Assembly: GCF_039566955.1 (NCBI RefSeq)
Contig: NZ_CP154796.1
Coordinates: 1 to 64,000, forward strand
Length of the DNA: 64,000 bases
Source: Micromonospora sp. DSM 45708
Lineage (GTDB): Bacteria; Actinomycetota; Actinomycetes; Mycobacteriales; Micromonosporaceae
Direction of reading: 5' to 3'
The first letter of the stretch is position 1. The number at the start of each line of letters is the position of its first letter. This document shows positions 25,749 through 34,140 of the stretch, in pieces. The notes under the pieces were generated by a model. It ran no database searches. It was given only the letters and a program-made list of their open reading frames with translations, and was not told the origin of the DNA. Made by a program: the position numbers and the translations under genes.

Positions 25749-26855
25749 CTCCACCCAGTCGCCGGCGCGCATCACCCGGACCACGTTCAGGTCGTCGTCC
25801 AGCACCACCAGGTCGGCGCGCAGGCCGGCCCGGAGCGCGCCCACCCGGTCGCCCAGCCCGAGCGCGCGGGCCGGGGTGGTGGCCGTCATCCGGACGGCGT
25901 CGGGCAGCGTGACGCCCGCGCCGACCGCGTGCCGCAGCGCGGCGTCCATGGTGAGCGTGCTGCCGGCGATGGCGCCGTCCCGACTGAGCCGGGCCTCGCC
26001 GCCGGCCACGGTGACCGCCTGGCCGCCCAGCTCGTACTCGCCGTCGGGCATGCCGGCGGCGGCCATCGCGTCGGTGATCAGGGCGGCCCGCTCCGGGCCG
26101 GCCACCGAGGTGGCGAAGCCGAGCATGCCGTCGTGCAGGTGCACGCCGTCGGCGACCAGCTCACAGACCACGTTCGGGGCCTCCAGCAGCGCCACCACCG
26201 GGCCCGGCTCGCGGTGGTGCACCGGGCGCATGCCGTTGAACAGGTGGGTGCCGACGCTGGCGCCGGCGGCCACCGCCGCGCGCGTCTGCGCCCAGGTGGC
26301 GTCCGTGTGCCCGACGGCCGCCACCACGCCGTTCGCCACCAGCAGCTCGATCGCGGCCGTCGCACCCGCCCGCTCGGGCGCCAGCGTGACCATCCGCACC
26401 GTGCCGCCGCCCAGCTCGATCAGCTCGGCCAGCTCGTCGGTGGACGGGTCGCGGAGGAACTCCGGGTTCTGCGCGCCGCAGCGGTCGGCCGACAGGTAGG
26501 GGCCCTCGAAGTGCAGGCCGGCGAGCACGCCGTTCTCGACCAGCGGCCGGAACGCGGCGGTGGCGTCGCGCATCAGCGTGAACGGGGAGCTGACCAGGCT
26601 GGCCAGCAACGTGGTGGTGCCGTGGCCGAGGTGGAACGCGGCGGCCTGCCGGGCGGAGTCCGGATCGCCGGTGGTGAACGTGTGCCCGCCGCCGCCGTGG
26701 GTGTGCATGTCCACGAAGCCGGGCACGATCCAGTGCCCGTCGCGTACCGACGGGTAGTCGGCGACCGCGGTGATCCGGTCGTCCCGGATCTCCACGCAGC
26801 CCTGCCGGATGACGCCGGTCGGGGTCACCACCTTGCCGGTCACGCGCCGGGTCAT
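25746..26855 (-). CDS. nagA: N-acetylglucosamine-6-phosphate deacetylase
   Basis: Removes the acetyl group of GlcNAc-6-phosphate to give glucosamine-6-phosphate in the cytosol. 369 residues, amidohydrolase fold. Landmarks: HTH at 51-53 (VDMHTHGGGG), metal-ligand Glu in FEGPYL, AVGHTDA, THLFNGM, DGVHLH, and the catalytic Asp in LITDAM. The start ATG overlaps the stop of the ROK kinase gene (ATGA), so translation is coupled. It is the third gene of an operon SIS-ROK-nagA read away from the DeoR regulator. Confidence 0.94.
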   Translation of the reverse strand: MTRRVTGKVVTPTGVIRQGCVEIRDDRITAVADYPSVRDGHWIVPGFVDMHTHGGGGHTFTTGDPDSARQAAAFHLGHGTTTLLASLVSSPFTLMRDATAAFRPLVENGVLAGLHFEGPYLSADRCGAQNPEFLRDPSTDELAELIELGGGTVRMVTLAPERAGATAAIELLVANGVVAAVGHTDATWAQTRAAVAAGASVGTHLFNGMRPVHHREPGPVVALLEAPNVVCELVADGVHLHDGMLGFATSVAGPERAALITDAMAAAGMPDGEYELGGQAVTVAGGEARLSRDGAIAGSTLTMDAALRHAVGAGVTLPDAVRMTATTPARALGLGDRVGALRAGLRADLVVLDDDLNVVRVMRAGDWVE

Positions 26856-27784
26856 CGACTCTCCTTCACCAGGGTGTCCAGGGCCAGCAGGGCGGCGCCG
26901 AGGCAGCCGGCCTCGTCGCCGAGAGCAGCCGCGACCAGGCGCGGCTCGCGGTGGAAGGTCAACCGCTCGCGCAGCGCTTCGCGCAGCGGGTCGAACAGCC
27001 GGGGACCGGCCTGGGCCAGCCCGCCACCGATCACCACGGTCGCCACGTCGTACAGCGCCTGCCCGGTGGCGAGGCCGTCGGCGAGCGCCTCGACCGCCGC
27101 CCGCCAGACCGCGCCGGCGAGCTGGTCACCGGACGCCGCGCGGTCGGCCACCTCGGCGGCGGTCGCCGGCGCGCCGGCCAGCTCGGTGTAGCGGCGACCG
27201 ATCGCCGAGGCCGAGGCCACCGCCTCCAGGCAGCCGACCCGACCGCAGCCGCAGCGCGGGCCGTCGGGGCGTACCAGGATGTGGCCGATCTCGCCGGCGG
27301 CGCCGTGCGCGCCGGTGGCGGCCGACCCGTCGACCACGTGCGCGGCGGCGATGCCGGTGCCGATCGCGACGAACAGCACGTGGCCGGCGTCCCGGCCGGC
27401 GCCGAGCCGGGCCTCGGCCAGGCCGCCCACCCGCACGTCGTGGCCGAGCGCCGCGGGCAGGCGCAGACGGGTGACCGCCAGGTCCCGCAGCGGTACGTCC
27501 CGGAAGCCCACGTTCGCCGACCAGACCGCCACGCCACCGGCCTCGTCGACCACCCCGGGCACGGCGATGCCGCAGGCCACCGGCGTGAGCCCGTCGGCGC
27601 GGGCCTTGTCGGCCAGCCCTTCGGCCACGTCGAGGACGGTGCCGACCACGGCGTCCGGCCCGCGCTGCGCGCCGGTGGCGTGCCGTTCGGTGTGCACTGT
27701 CGCGCCGTCCGGCCGGACCAGGGCGCACTTCATCCCGGTGCCGCCCACGTCCAGCGCGACGACGACCTCGTCGCGCGCCCTCAC
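26852..27784 (-). CDS. ROK-family sugar kinase (probable N-acetylglucosamine/amino-sugar kinase)
   Basis: 310 residues. Phosphate-binding DVGGTGMKCAL at the N terminus, the second nucleotide loop near VAIGTGIAAAHV, the ROK signature GEIGHI, and the zinc-binding CGCGRVGCLE. No helix-turn-helix precedes the kinase domain, so it is an enzyme rather than a ROK repressor. The start GTG (27784) overlaps the stop of the SIS gene (GTGA). Neighbouring nagA makes GlcNAc or a related amino sugar the likely substrate. GlcNAc specificity is inferred from context. Confidence 0.87.
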   Translation of the reverse strand: MRARDEVVVALDVGGTGMKCALVRPDGATVHTERHATGAQRGPDAVVGTVLDVAEGLADKARADGLTPVACGIAVPGVVDEAGGVAVWSANVGFRDVPLRDLAVTRLRLPAALGHDVRVGGLAEARLGAGRDAGHVLFVAIGTGIAAAHVVDGSAATGAHGAAGEIGHILVRPDGPRCGCGRVGCLEAVASASAIGRRYTELAGAPATAAEVADRAASGDQLAGAVWRAAVEALADGLATGQALYDVATVVIGGGLAQAGPRLFDPLREALRERLTFHREPRLVAAALGDEAGCLGAALLALDTLVKESR

Positions 27785-28710
27785 GCCAGGACCACGGACC
27801 GGGTCAGGTGGCGGGGCGCGTCCGGGTCGAGGCCGCGGCTGGTGGCCAGCGCCACGGCGAACCGCTGGGCCAGGATCAGGTCGGCCATCGGGTCGACCGG
27901 GTTGCGGCCGGCCGCCCAGCTCGTCAGCACCGTGCGGCACCCGTGCGTACGGCTGTGCACGAACGCCGCGCCGGTGGCCGCGACGTCCTCGGCCAGCCCG
28001 TCCGGGATCCCGCCGAACGCCCAGACCAGCCGGCCCGGGGCGGCGATCGAGATGGGGCCGTGGCGGTAGTCCATGGCCGGGTACGCCTCGGCCCAGAACG
28101 TGGCCGCCTCGCGGCACTTCAGCGCGGCCTCCTGAGCCAGCCCGACGGTCCAGCCGCGACCGAGGAACGTGACCTGCTCGATGCGGGCCGGGTCGATCGG
28201 CAGCGGGGCCCGGACGGCCACCTCGGCGTCGGCGGCCAGCCGGCCGAGGTCCTCGCCGAGGTGGGCGCGGAGCAGCGCGAGCGCGGTGGTGGCGAAGCGG
28301 GTCTGCACCACCGAGCGCTCGTCGGCGAAGGGCAGCGCGACAGTGGCGTCGGCCAGTGACACGGCCGGCGAGGCCGGGTCGCCCACCAGGCCCGTGGTGG
28401 GGACCCGCCCGTGCAGCGCGGCGAGCAGGTCGAGCACCTCGGTGGTGGTGCCGGAGCGGGTGATCGCGATGAGCCGGTCGTAGCGACGGCCGGTGGGGAA
28501 CTCGCTGGCCTGGAAGGCGTCGGTCTCGCCCTGGCCGGCGTGCTCGCGCAGCCCGGCGTACGCCGCGGCCATGAACCACGACGTGCCGCAGCCGACCACG
28601 GCGACCCGCTCGCCGGGGCGCGGCAGGTGGTCGGCGACGGTCGGCGCGAGCCGGGCCGCCTCGCGCCAGCAGTCGGGCTGGCTCGCGATCTCCGCGTGCA
28701 CGTACGCCAT
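27781..28710 (-). CDS. SIS-domain sugar-phosphate deaminase/isomerase (AgaS/GlmS-isomerase type)
   Basis: 309 residues with two SIS domains: VVGCGTSWFMAAAYAGL and ITRSGTTTEVLDLL in the first, FLGRGWTVGLAQEAALK and YRHGPISI in the second. It is the isomerase half of GlmS without the glutaminase, as in AgaS and related deaminases. The likely reaction is conversion of glucosamine-6-phosphate (or galactosamine-6-phosphate) to a ketose phosphate and ammonia. ATG 28710 has AAGGAG 6 bases upstream. It heads the SIS-ROK-nagA operon. Confidence 0.85.
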   Translation of the reverse strand: MAYVHAEIASQPDCWREAARLAPTVADHLPRPGERVAVVGCGTSWFMAAAYAGLREHAGQGETDAFQASEFPTGRRYDRLIAITRSGTTTEVLDLLAALHGRVPTTGLVGDPASPAVSLADATVALPFADERSVVQTRFATTALALLRAHLGEDLGRLAADAEVAVRAPLPIDPARIEQVTFLGRGWTVGLAQEAALKCREAATFWAEAYPAMDYRHGPISIAAPGRLVWAFGGIPDGLAEDVAATGAAFVHSRTHGCRTVLTSWAAGRNPVDPMADLILAQRFAVALATSRGLDPDAPRHLTRSVVLA

Positions 28711-28730
28711 GACAACTCCTTGCCGGGAGA

Positions 28731-28857
28731 CCTTGCGCAATACAGCGCGATAGGGCCTGCTTTCGCGCGTCATTCTGCGCGAAGTGGGGTGGGCGTGGCA
28801 ACCGTCTCCCCATTCGCGCAGGCCAGGGTTTTGCGCAGACGCAGTTTCGCGCACTAC
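28731..28857. promoter_or_regulatory. Cluster of TTGCGCA/TTCGCGCA half-sites between the amino-sugar operon and its DeoR regulator
   Basis: Half-sites at 28733-28740 (TTGCGCAA), 28762-28768 with an inverted partner at 28777-28783, 28813-28820, 28831-28837 and 28846-28853. DeoR-family repressors usually bind such repeated short sites in the promoters they control. Both divergent promoters would lie in this 197-bp space. Confidence 0.6.
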
Positions 28858-28907
28858 GGTGCACGCAACCAATCACCGTACGTGCACAGTCAGGGGAGGG
28901 CCCCGCG

Positions 28908-29693
28908 GTGGACCGCTACGCGCGTTGGAACGCGCTGCTCGAGATGCTGACCGACAGCGGCCGGGTCAGCGTCGAGGAGGCGGCCGAGCGGCTGGCGGTC
29001 TCCCAGGCCACCATCCGGCGGGACTTCGACCAGCTCGCCCAGCAGCAGATGATCACCCGGACCCGGGGTGGCGCGGTCGCCAACGGCGTCTCCTACGACC
29101 TGCCGCTGCGCTACAAGACCGCCAAGCACTCGGCGGAGAAGCAGCGGATCGGCGCCGCCGCCGCCGCACTGGTCTCCCCGGGCACGGTGGTCGGCCTGAA
29201 CGGCGGCACCACCAGCACCGAGGTGGCGCGCGCCCTGGCCGTCCGCCCGGACCTGAACACCAGCGCCGAGGGCGCCCAGCTCACCGTGGTCACCAACGCG
29301 CTGAACATCGCCAACGAGCTGCTGGTGCGGTCGCGGATGAAGGTGGTGGTGGCCGGCGGTGTGGTCCGGCCGAAGTCGTTCGAGCTGGTCGGCCCGCTGG
29401 GCGGGGCGCTGCTGCGCGAGGTCACCCTGGACGTCGCGCTGCTCGGCGTGGACGCGATCGACCCGCAGCTCGGCGCCGCCGCGCACCACGAGGGGGAGGC
29501 GGCCATGAACAGCCTCATGGTGGCCCGTGCCAAGCGGGTCGTGGTGATCGCCGACTCGTCGAAGCTGGGCGGGCACGCGTTCGCCCGGATCTGCCCGGTG
29601 GACCGGGTGGAGACGCTGGTGACCGACTCCGGCGCGGCCCCGGACGTGGTGCAGGCGTTCCGCGACGCCGGTGTGCACGTCGTCTGCGCCTGA
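28908..29693 (+). CDS. DeoR/GlpR-family repressor of the amino-sugar operon
   Basis: 261 residues. The N-terminal winged helix-turn-helix reads VSVEEAAERLAVSQATIRRDFDQL, the hallmark DeoR helix pair, followed by TRTRGGAV. The C-terminal DeoRC sugar-phosphate sensor has the KxxIGxxAAxLV and GLNGGTTSTEVARAL landmarks. Start GTG 28908 follows GGGGAGGG. It is read divergently from SIS-ROK-nagA and probably senses a sugar phosphate from that pathway. Confidence 0.88.
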   Translation: MDRYARWNALLEMLTDSGRVSVEEAAERLAVSQATIRRDFDQLAQQQMITRTRGGAVANGVSYDLPLRYKTAKHSAEKQRIGAAAAALVSPGTVVGLNGGTTSTEVARALAVRPDLNTSAEGAQLTVVTNALNIANELLVRSRMKVVVAGGVVRPKSFELVGPLGGALLREVTLDVALLGVDAIDPQLGAAAHHEGEAAMNSLMVARAKRVVVIADSSKLGGHAFARICPVDRVETLVTDSGAAPDVVQAFRDAGVHVVCA

Positions 29694-29714
29694 GAGTGAC
29701 ACGCCGACCCCTGT

Positions 29715-29751
29715 GCATACCGGGTATTGCCTTCCCCTGCATACCGCGTAT
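29715..29751. promoter_or_regulatory. Direct repeat of GCATACCGSGTAT before the ABC exporter
   Basis: GCATACCGGGTAT (29715-29727) and GCATACCGCGTAT (29739-29751) differ by one base and are spaced 24 bp apart. Each carries an ATAC-N3-GTAT inverted pair. They lie 35-70 bases before the start of the ABC ATPase gene and may be operators or core promoter parts. Confidence 0.45.
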
Positions 29752-29786
29752 GGTGTCGCTGTCACCTACATCGGGGGAGGTCAGCT

Positions 29787-30785
29787 GTGTCGGCTGTCCT
29801 GGAGATCGAGGGTCTCCGTAAGACGTACCGAAGCCGGAAACGCGGGGTCCGCCACGCGCTCGACGGCTTCGACATGCGGGTCGAGGCCGGCCAGGTGCAC
29901 GGCTTCCTCGGCCCCAACGGTTCCGGCAAGACCACCACGCTGCGTACGCTGCTCGGCCTGATCCGGCCCAACGGCGGCCGGATGGCCATCCTCGGCCAGG
30001 AGTTGCCGCTGGCGCTGCCGGCGGTGGCCGGCCAGGTCGGCGCCATCGTGGAGAGCCCGCAGTTCTTCCCGCACTTCTCCGCGCGGGACACGCTGAGCCT
30101 GCTCGCCCAGGCCGGCGAGCTGCCGAAGCAGCGGGTCGACGAGGTGCTGGAGCAGGTCGGGCTGCGCGACCGGGCCGGCGAGCGGGTGAAGACCTACTCG
30201 CTCGGCATGAAGCAGCGGCTCGCCGTGGCGTCCGCGCTGCTCAAGAACCCCAAGCTGCTGATCCTGGACGAGCCGGCCAACGGCCTCGACCCGGGCGGCA
30301 TCCGGGAGATGCGCCGGCTCATGCGGGAGCTGGCCGAATCCGGCATGACCGTGGTGCTCTCCAGCCACATCCTCGGCGAGATCCAGCTCATCTGCGACTC
30401 GGTCACCATCATCTCGCTCGGCCGGCGGGTCGCCTTCGGGCCGGTCGAGCAGGTGCTCGCCGCGCACTCCCAGGGCTCCGTGCGGGTGCGCCTGGAGGCG
30501 GTCACCGACCTGCCCCGGGCCCAGGAGACGCTGACCCGGTCCGGGGTCCGCGTCGCCGCCGAGGCCGACCACCTGATGCTGTCCGGCGTGGACAAGCCGG
30601 CCGTGGTCAGCCGGCTCCTCGCCGAGCAGGACCTGTACGTCAGCGAGCTCACCCCGGTCGCTGTCGACCTGGAGAGCGTCTTCCTCGAACTGACCGCCAC
30701 CGCGCCGGTCCCCGGCCAGAACCGTCAGGTCGATCAGTCCGCCAAGGTCGACCAGACCGGCACCGCAGGAGGTTGGGGCGCATGA
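29787..30785 (+). CDS. ABC transporter ATP-binding protein (DrrA/bacitracin-exporter type)
   Basis: 332 residues. Walker A GPNGSGKTTT, Q-loop VESPQFFPHF, signature YSLGMKQRLAV, Walker B LLILDEPANGLDPGG, and switch His in LSSHILGEI. This text is typical of type-2 exporters of the BcrA/DrrA group. A ~90-residue C-terminal domain follows. GTG 29787 has GGGGGAGG 6 bases upstream. The stop overlaps the ATG of the permease gene (ATGA). Substrate unknown; drugs, peptides or lipids are possible. Confidence 0.87.
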   Translation: MSAVLEIEGLRKTYRSRKRGVRHALDGFDMRVEAGQVHGFLGPNGSGKTTTLRTLLGLIRPNGGRMAILGQELPLALPAVAGQVGAIVESPQFFPHFSARDTLSLLAQAGELPKQRVDEVLEQVGLRDRAGERVKTYSLGMKQRLAVASALLKNPKLLILDEPANGLDPGGIREMRRLMRELAESGMTVVLSSHILGEIQLICDSVTIISLGRRVAFGPVEQVLAAHSQGSVRVRLEAVTDLPRAQETLTRSGVRVAAEADHLMLSGVDKPAVVSRLLAEQDLYVSELTPVAVDLESVFLELTATAPVPGQNRQVDQSAKVDQTGTAGGWGA

Positions 30786-31795
30786 GCCTGTTCGTCACCG
30801 AGCTGCGCCGGCTCACCAAGCGCCGGGTCACCCGCCTGCTGCTCGTCCTGCTGGTGGTCGGGCTCGCCACCGTGGCCACCGCGTTCAGCTTCTCCAGCCA
30901 CAAGCTCTCGCCCGAGGTGGTGGCCGCCGCGCAGGCCGATTCCGATGCGCAGTACCGCAAGTCGGTCGAGGAGTGGAAGCGTAGCGTCACCGAGTGCGAG
31001 GCCGCCCAGGCCCGCGGCGAGCAGACCGAGGAGCGTTACGGCCCGAACTGCGGCAAGGACTTCCAGCCGCAGCCGGAGATGTTCGACCCGAAGTGGAACC
31101 TGCCCTACCAGTTCGACTTCCGGGCCGAGTTCCCCACGTTCATCGCCGTGTTCGCCGGCGCGGTGGCGCTCTTCGCGTTCATCGTCGGCGCCTCCTTCGT
31201 GGGCGCCGAGTGGAACACCGGCGGGATGATGAACCTGCTGCTCTGGCGGCCGAAACGGCTCGCCGTGCTGGGTACCAAGCTGGCCGCGCTGCTCACCACC
31301 GTGCTCGGGCTGAGCGTCGTGCTCGGCGCGTTGTGGACGGCCGTGTTCTGGCTGATCGGCACGCAGCGGGGCACCACCGCGAAGATGACCGCCGGGGTGT
31401 GGCGCTCGATCGGGCTGGACGGGCTGCGCGCCGTGGCGCTGATCCTGGTGGTCGGCGCGGTCGCGTTCGCGCTCGCCTCGCTGGGCCGGCACACCGCGAT
31501 GGCGCTCGGCGCGGCGGTGGCGCTCTTCGCGATCAGCGAGATCGGCATCCGGATCGCGGTCGGCGTGCTGTCGGTGCCGTTCGGTGACCGTTACGTGCTC
31601 TCCACGTACGCCCAGTCGTGGTTCCTGAAGCAGGCGGAGCTGTTCGACTACGACACCTGCGAGTTCGCCCGGGGCGCCTGCGAGCCGGCGAAGTACGTGG
31701 TCACCTGGCAGCAGTCGGCAGTGGTGTTCGGCATCGGCGCCGTGGCGGCCCTGGTCGCCGCGTTCTGGACGATGCGCCGGCGGGACGTCGCCTGA
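30782..31795 (+). CDS. ABC transporter permease (ABC-2 type)
   Basis: 337 residues. One N-terminal helix (TRLLLVLLVVGLATVATAF), then a ~90-residue outside loop with two Cys (SVTECEAAQ, PNCGKDF), then five helices (FIAVFAGAVALFAFIVGASF onwards). After helix 2 comes SFVGAEWNTGGMMNLLLWRPKR, the usual ABC-2 coupling text. A further Cys pair (YDTCEFARGACE) lies in the last outside loop and may form disulfides with the first. Partner of the preceding ATPase, with coupled translation. Confidence 0.82.
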   Translation: MSLFVTELRRLTKRRVTRLLLVLLVVGLATVATAFSFSSHKLSPEVVAAAQADSDAQYRKSVEEWKRSVTECEAAQARGEQTEERYGPNCGKDFQPQPEMFDPKWNLPYQFDFRAEFPTFIAVFAGAVALFAFIVGASFVGAEWNTGGMMNLLLWRPKRLAVLGTKLAALLTTVLGLSVVLGALWTAVFWLIGTQRGTTAKMTAGVWRSIGLDGLRAVALILVVGAVAFALASLGRHTAMALGAAVALFAISEIGIRIAVGVLSVPFGDRYVLSTYAQSWFLKQAELFDYDTCEFARGACEPAKYVVTWQQSAVVFGIGAVAALVAAFWTMRRRDVA

Positions 31796-31800
31796 CGCTC

Positions 31801-31833
31801 TCCGCGCCGCCGGCCGGACGCCGGCGGCGCGGA
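31801..31833 (+). terminator. Hairpin terminator after the ABC exporter
   Basis: A perfect 14-bp inverted repeat: TCCGCGCCGCCGGC (31801-31814) with GCCGGCGGCGCGGA (31820-31833), loop CGGAC, 6 bases beyond the permease stop. There is no U-tract. Confidence 0.7.
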
Positions 31834-31932
31834 CCGCGCGGGGCGATGCGGCCGGGGACGGCCCTGGTTACGCTGGGGTCTTCCCGCCGGCGCGTCTCCC
31901 GCGCCGGTCAGCCGCCGTCGGAGAGGAGCACC

Positions 31933-32445
31933 ATGTCCGCCGACGCCACGGACCGGGCCACCACCGGGCGGCCCGACCCACCACCACCGGTCGGGGGTAC
32001 GCGCGCGGCGCCCGGTGTCGCCGTCCCCCCGCCCCGCACCGCGCCGCCGGCCGAGTCGGTCCCGCCGGCCGAGCCCGTCCCGCCGGCCGTGGCCGCGCCG
32101 CTGCCCGCGCCCGCGTCGCCGGCCGAGTCCGTCCCGTCGACGGAGCCCGCGTCGCCGGTCGAGGCCACACCGTCGATGGATGCCGCCGCCGGGACCGCTC
32201 CGGCGGAGCCGGCCGCCGGGCTCACCGAGCGGGAGCTGCGGATCCTCGCCTTCGAGTCGCGGTGGTGGAAGCACGCCGGGGCCAAGGAGCAGGCCATCCG
32301 GGACACGTTCGGCCTCTCCGCGACCCGTTACTACCAGCTCCTCAACGCGCTGCTCGACCATCCCGCCGCGCTGGCGGCCGAGCCGGTGCTGATCGGCCGG
32401 CTGCGTCGGCTCCGCTCGTCGCGGGCCCGCAACCGGCGGCGTTGA
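31933..32445 (+). CDS. DUF3263-domain protein with long Pro/Ala-rich N terminus
   Basis: 170 residues. Residues ~1-100 are Pro/Ala/Ser-rich with repeats of the form P-A-E-S/P-V-P, probably disordered. Residues ~100-165 are the DUF3263 domain: LTERELRILAFESRWWKHAG, AIRDTFGLSATRYYQLLNALLD, a likely helix-turn-helix. DUF3263 proteins are actinobacterial and usually ~80-120 residues, so the N-terminal extension is long here. A DNA-binding role is inferred. The ATG is preceded by GGAGAGGAG. Confidence 0.75.
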   Translation: MSADATDRATTGRPDPPPPVGGTRAAPGVAVPPPRTAPPAESVPPAEPVPPAVAAPLPAPASPAESVPSTEPASPVEATPSMDAAAGTAPAEPAAGLTERELRILAFESRWWKHAGAKEQAIRDTFGLSATRYYQLLNALLDHPAALAAEPVLIGRLRRLRSSRARNRRR

Positions 32446-32451
32446 CCGGCC

Positions 32452-32664
32452 TCACTTCTCGTACGAGCGCAGGCCGTTGCCGATGGCGAAGAACGTCGGC
32501 GCCCACTCGCCGATGAAGATGCCCCAGCGGTCCGCCCGCGCCACGCCGGCGCGTTCCAGGTTCTTGGACAGGAACCAGCTCGTGAACGAGAGTCCGATGC
32601 TGACGAACCCGGCGAGATAGGCGTGTTCCGCGCGGATTCCCGACTCGTGCAACCGCTCCAACAT
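32452..32664 (-). CDS. Small membrane protein of unknown function
   Basis: 70 residues: MLERLHESGIRAEHAYLAGF, then a hydrophobic stretch (VSIGLSFTSWFLS), an Arg-rich turn (ERAGVARADRW) and a second hydrophobic stretch (GIFIGEWAPTFFAIGNGL). The ATG has a GGGGGA site upstream. No family recognised. It is convergent with the DUF3263 gene (6-bp gap). Confidence 0.55.
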   Translation of the reverse strand: MLERLHESGIRAEHAYLAGFVSIGLSFTSWFLSKNLERAGVARADRWGIFIGEWAPTFFAIGNGLRSYEK

Positions 32665-32920
32665 GGCGATCCCCCTGTCACCGGTCCGATTGGTCGCATC
32701 CGACGCTACCGGTAGCGCCGCTGCGGTGACGCAAAGTTGCCGGATGTGCGGTCGAGGCCTTCGAGGGTGAGCACCCTCACGCCCGGAAGGACCGGTCGGA
32801 TGACAACGCAGCGTGAGGCGGAACGCCCCGGGGGTACGACCGGTCGACCCGCTCCGCCGTACCGGCAATGAGTCCGCAAAGGGGTGGACGCGCGCCGGGG
32901 CGGCCGGCAGACTCCGCCTC

Positions 32921-33430
32921 GTGACGGGTGTGGTACGGCTGGAGCCGGTGGACGAGCGGAACCTGGAACCGTTGCTCTCCGTAGCGGCGGCGGAGGCGGA
33001 ACCGGAGGACGTCATGCCTGCGGTGGACGCCCCGGCCGGCTGGTCACTGGCCCGCCGGGACGCGTTCCGCGAGTTCCACCGCGCCAGCTTCGGTGGCCTG
33101 GACGGCCCGACCCGCACGCTGATGTACGCGATCGTGTCCGGCGGTGAGGTGGTCGGCATGGTGCGGATGACGCGCCGTGACGAGCCGGGGACGGTGGAGA
33201 CCGGGATGTGGCTGGGCCGGTCGGCGCGTGGTCGGGGGTTGGGCGCCGCCGCGCTGCGGGAACTGCTGCACGCCGCTGCGGCGGCCGGCATGCGTACGGT
33301 CGTCGCCGATACGACGCCGGACAATGCCGGTGCCATTTCCGTCCTCCGTAAATGCGGCGCGGAATTGCACGAAGAAGGCGGAAAGCTGTCCGCCCGGATG
33401 TGTCTGGATTCGGCCCTGCCGACCCACTGA
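32921..33430 (+). CDS. GNAT-family N-acetyltransferase
   Basis: 169 residues. The acetyl-CoA loop reads GMWLGRSARGRGLGAAALREL (R/Q-x-x-G-x-G/A motif) followed by DTTPDNAGAISVLRKCGAELHEE, the usual end of a RimJ/RimL-type GNAT domain. It transfers acetyl from acetyl-CoA to an amine; the substrate is unknown. GTG 32921 is chosen because the family N terminus (VRLEPVDERNLEPL) begins just after it. It lies upstream of the gas-vesicle operon but is separated by 258 bp. Confidence 0.75.
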   Translation: MTGVVRLEPVDERNLEPLLSVAAAEAEPEDVMPAVDAPAGWSLARRDAFREFHRASFGGLDGPTRTLMYAIVSGGEVVGMVRMTRRDEPGTVETGMWLGRSARGRGLGAAALRELLHAAAAAGMRTVVADTTPDNAGAISVLRKCGAELHEEGGKLSARMCLDSALPTH

Positions 33431-33537
33431 GACCACTGCTTGCCGCGTGACAACGTTTGCGCGTCCTCCCTGCTCGTTCGCGGTTCAATGCGAACTTTCG
33501 CCCTTCCTGCGAAGCGTTTCCCTTCCGCTGGGAAAAT

Positions 33538-33562
33538 GTTTTGCGAGTGGCATGGCGGGTAC
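33538..33562 (+). promoter_or_regulatory. SigB-type stress promoter for the gas-vesicle operon
   Basis: GTTT (33538-33541), a 15-base spacer and GGGTAC (33557-33562). This fits the GNNTN14-16GGGTAY consensus of Streptomyces sigma-B-class factors. It sits 127 bases before the first gvp start, with no gene between. Control by a general-stress or osmotic sigma factor is inferred. Confidence 0.6.
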
Positions 33563-33688
33563 TGCCCGCCGGGTCCGCTGATGCGGGACACCGGCCGCAG
33601 GCCCCTTTTTCGCTGATCCTCGGCAGCCGTTTTCCGGGCCTGCTCCACGCGTGAGGTGTCCCTTCCGCCGGGGAGCGAAGGAGAACTG

Positions 33689-34138
33689 ATGAAGAGCGGA
33701 GCTCGGATCGCCCTGGCGGTCGGTTTCGGATATGTCCTCGGCCGGCGCAGGAAGCTGCGGACGGCTCTCACCCTGGCCGCCGCCGTGGCTGCCGGCCGGG
33801 CCAGCCAGAATCCCGGCGGCCTCAAGCAGATGGCCACCGGCCTGCTCGGATCGAGCCCCCAACTGGGCAACCTCTCCCGGCTCGGCGCGCCGCTGGTCAC
33901 CGCCGGCCGGGCCGCCGCGACCGCCGCCGCCGGCAGCGGCATCGACGCGGTCAGCGGCCGGCTGCGCGGCAGCGCCGACGCGCTGCGCCGTCGTTCCGCC
34001 GGGTCCGGCGGGCAGTCGGCGGACGGCCGGCGCTCGGCGCCCGACGAGGAGCCGGAGCTGGACGAGCAGCCCGGGGCCGACGACGAGGCCGACGACGACG
34101 AGCAGCCGGGCCCCGCGCGCCGGCGACGGGGGCGGTGA
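33689..34138 (+). CDS. gvpY: Gas-vesicle-cluster protein GvpY
   Basis: 149 residues. It starts MKSGARIALAVGFGYVLGRRRKLR, a hydrophobic N-terminal helix with a basic end. A helical Ala-rich middle (LKQMATGLLGSSPQLGNL) and a very acidic tail (DEEPELDEQPGADDEADDDE) follow. Streptomyces homologues sit in the same place in gvp clusters (gvpY) and are sometimes mislabelled DNA primase. The role in vesicle formation is unknown. ATG 33689 follows AAGGAG. Confidence 0.72.
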   Translation: MKSGARIALAVGFGYVLGRRRKLRTALTLAAAVAAGRASQNPGGLKQMATGLLGSSPQLGNLSRLGAPLVTAGRAAATAAAGSGIDAVSGRLRGSADALRRRSAGSGGQSADGRRSAPDEEPELDEQPGADDEADDDEQPGPARRRRGR

Positions 34139-34140
34139 TC

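Noticed and set aside
25103..25749. Open frames on both strands in the 32-bp repeat block
   Set aside because: They arise because the 32-bp unit has no stops in several frames; the peptides are simple repeats with no ribosome site.
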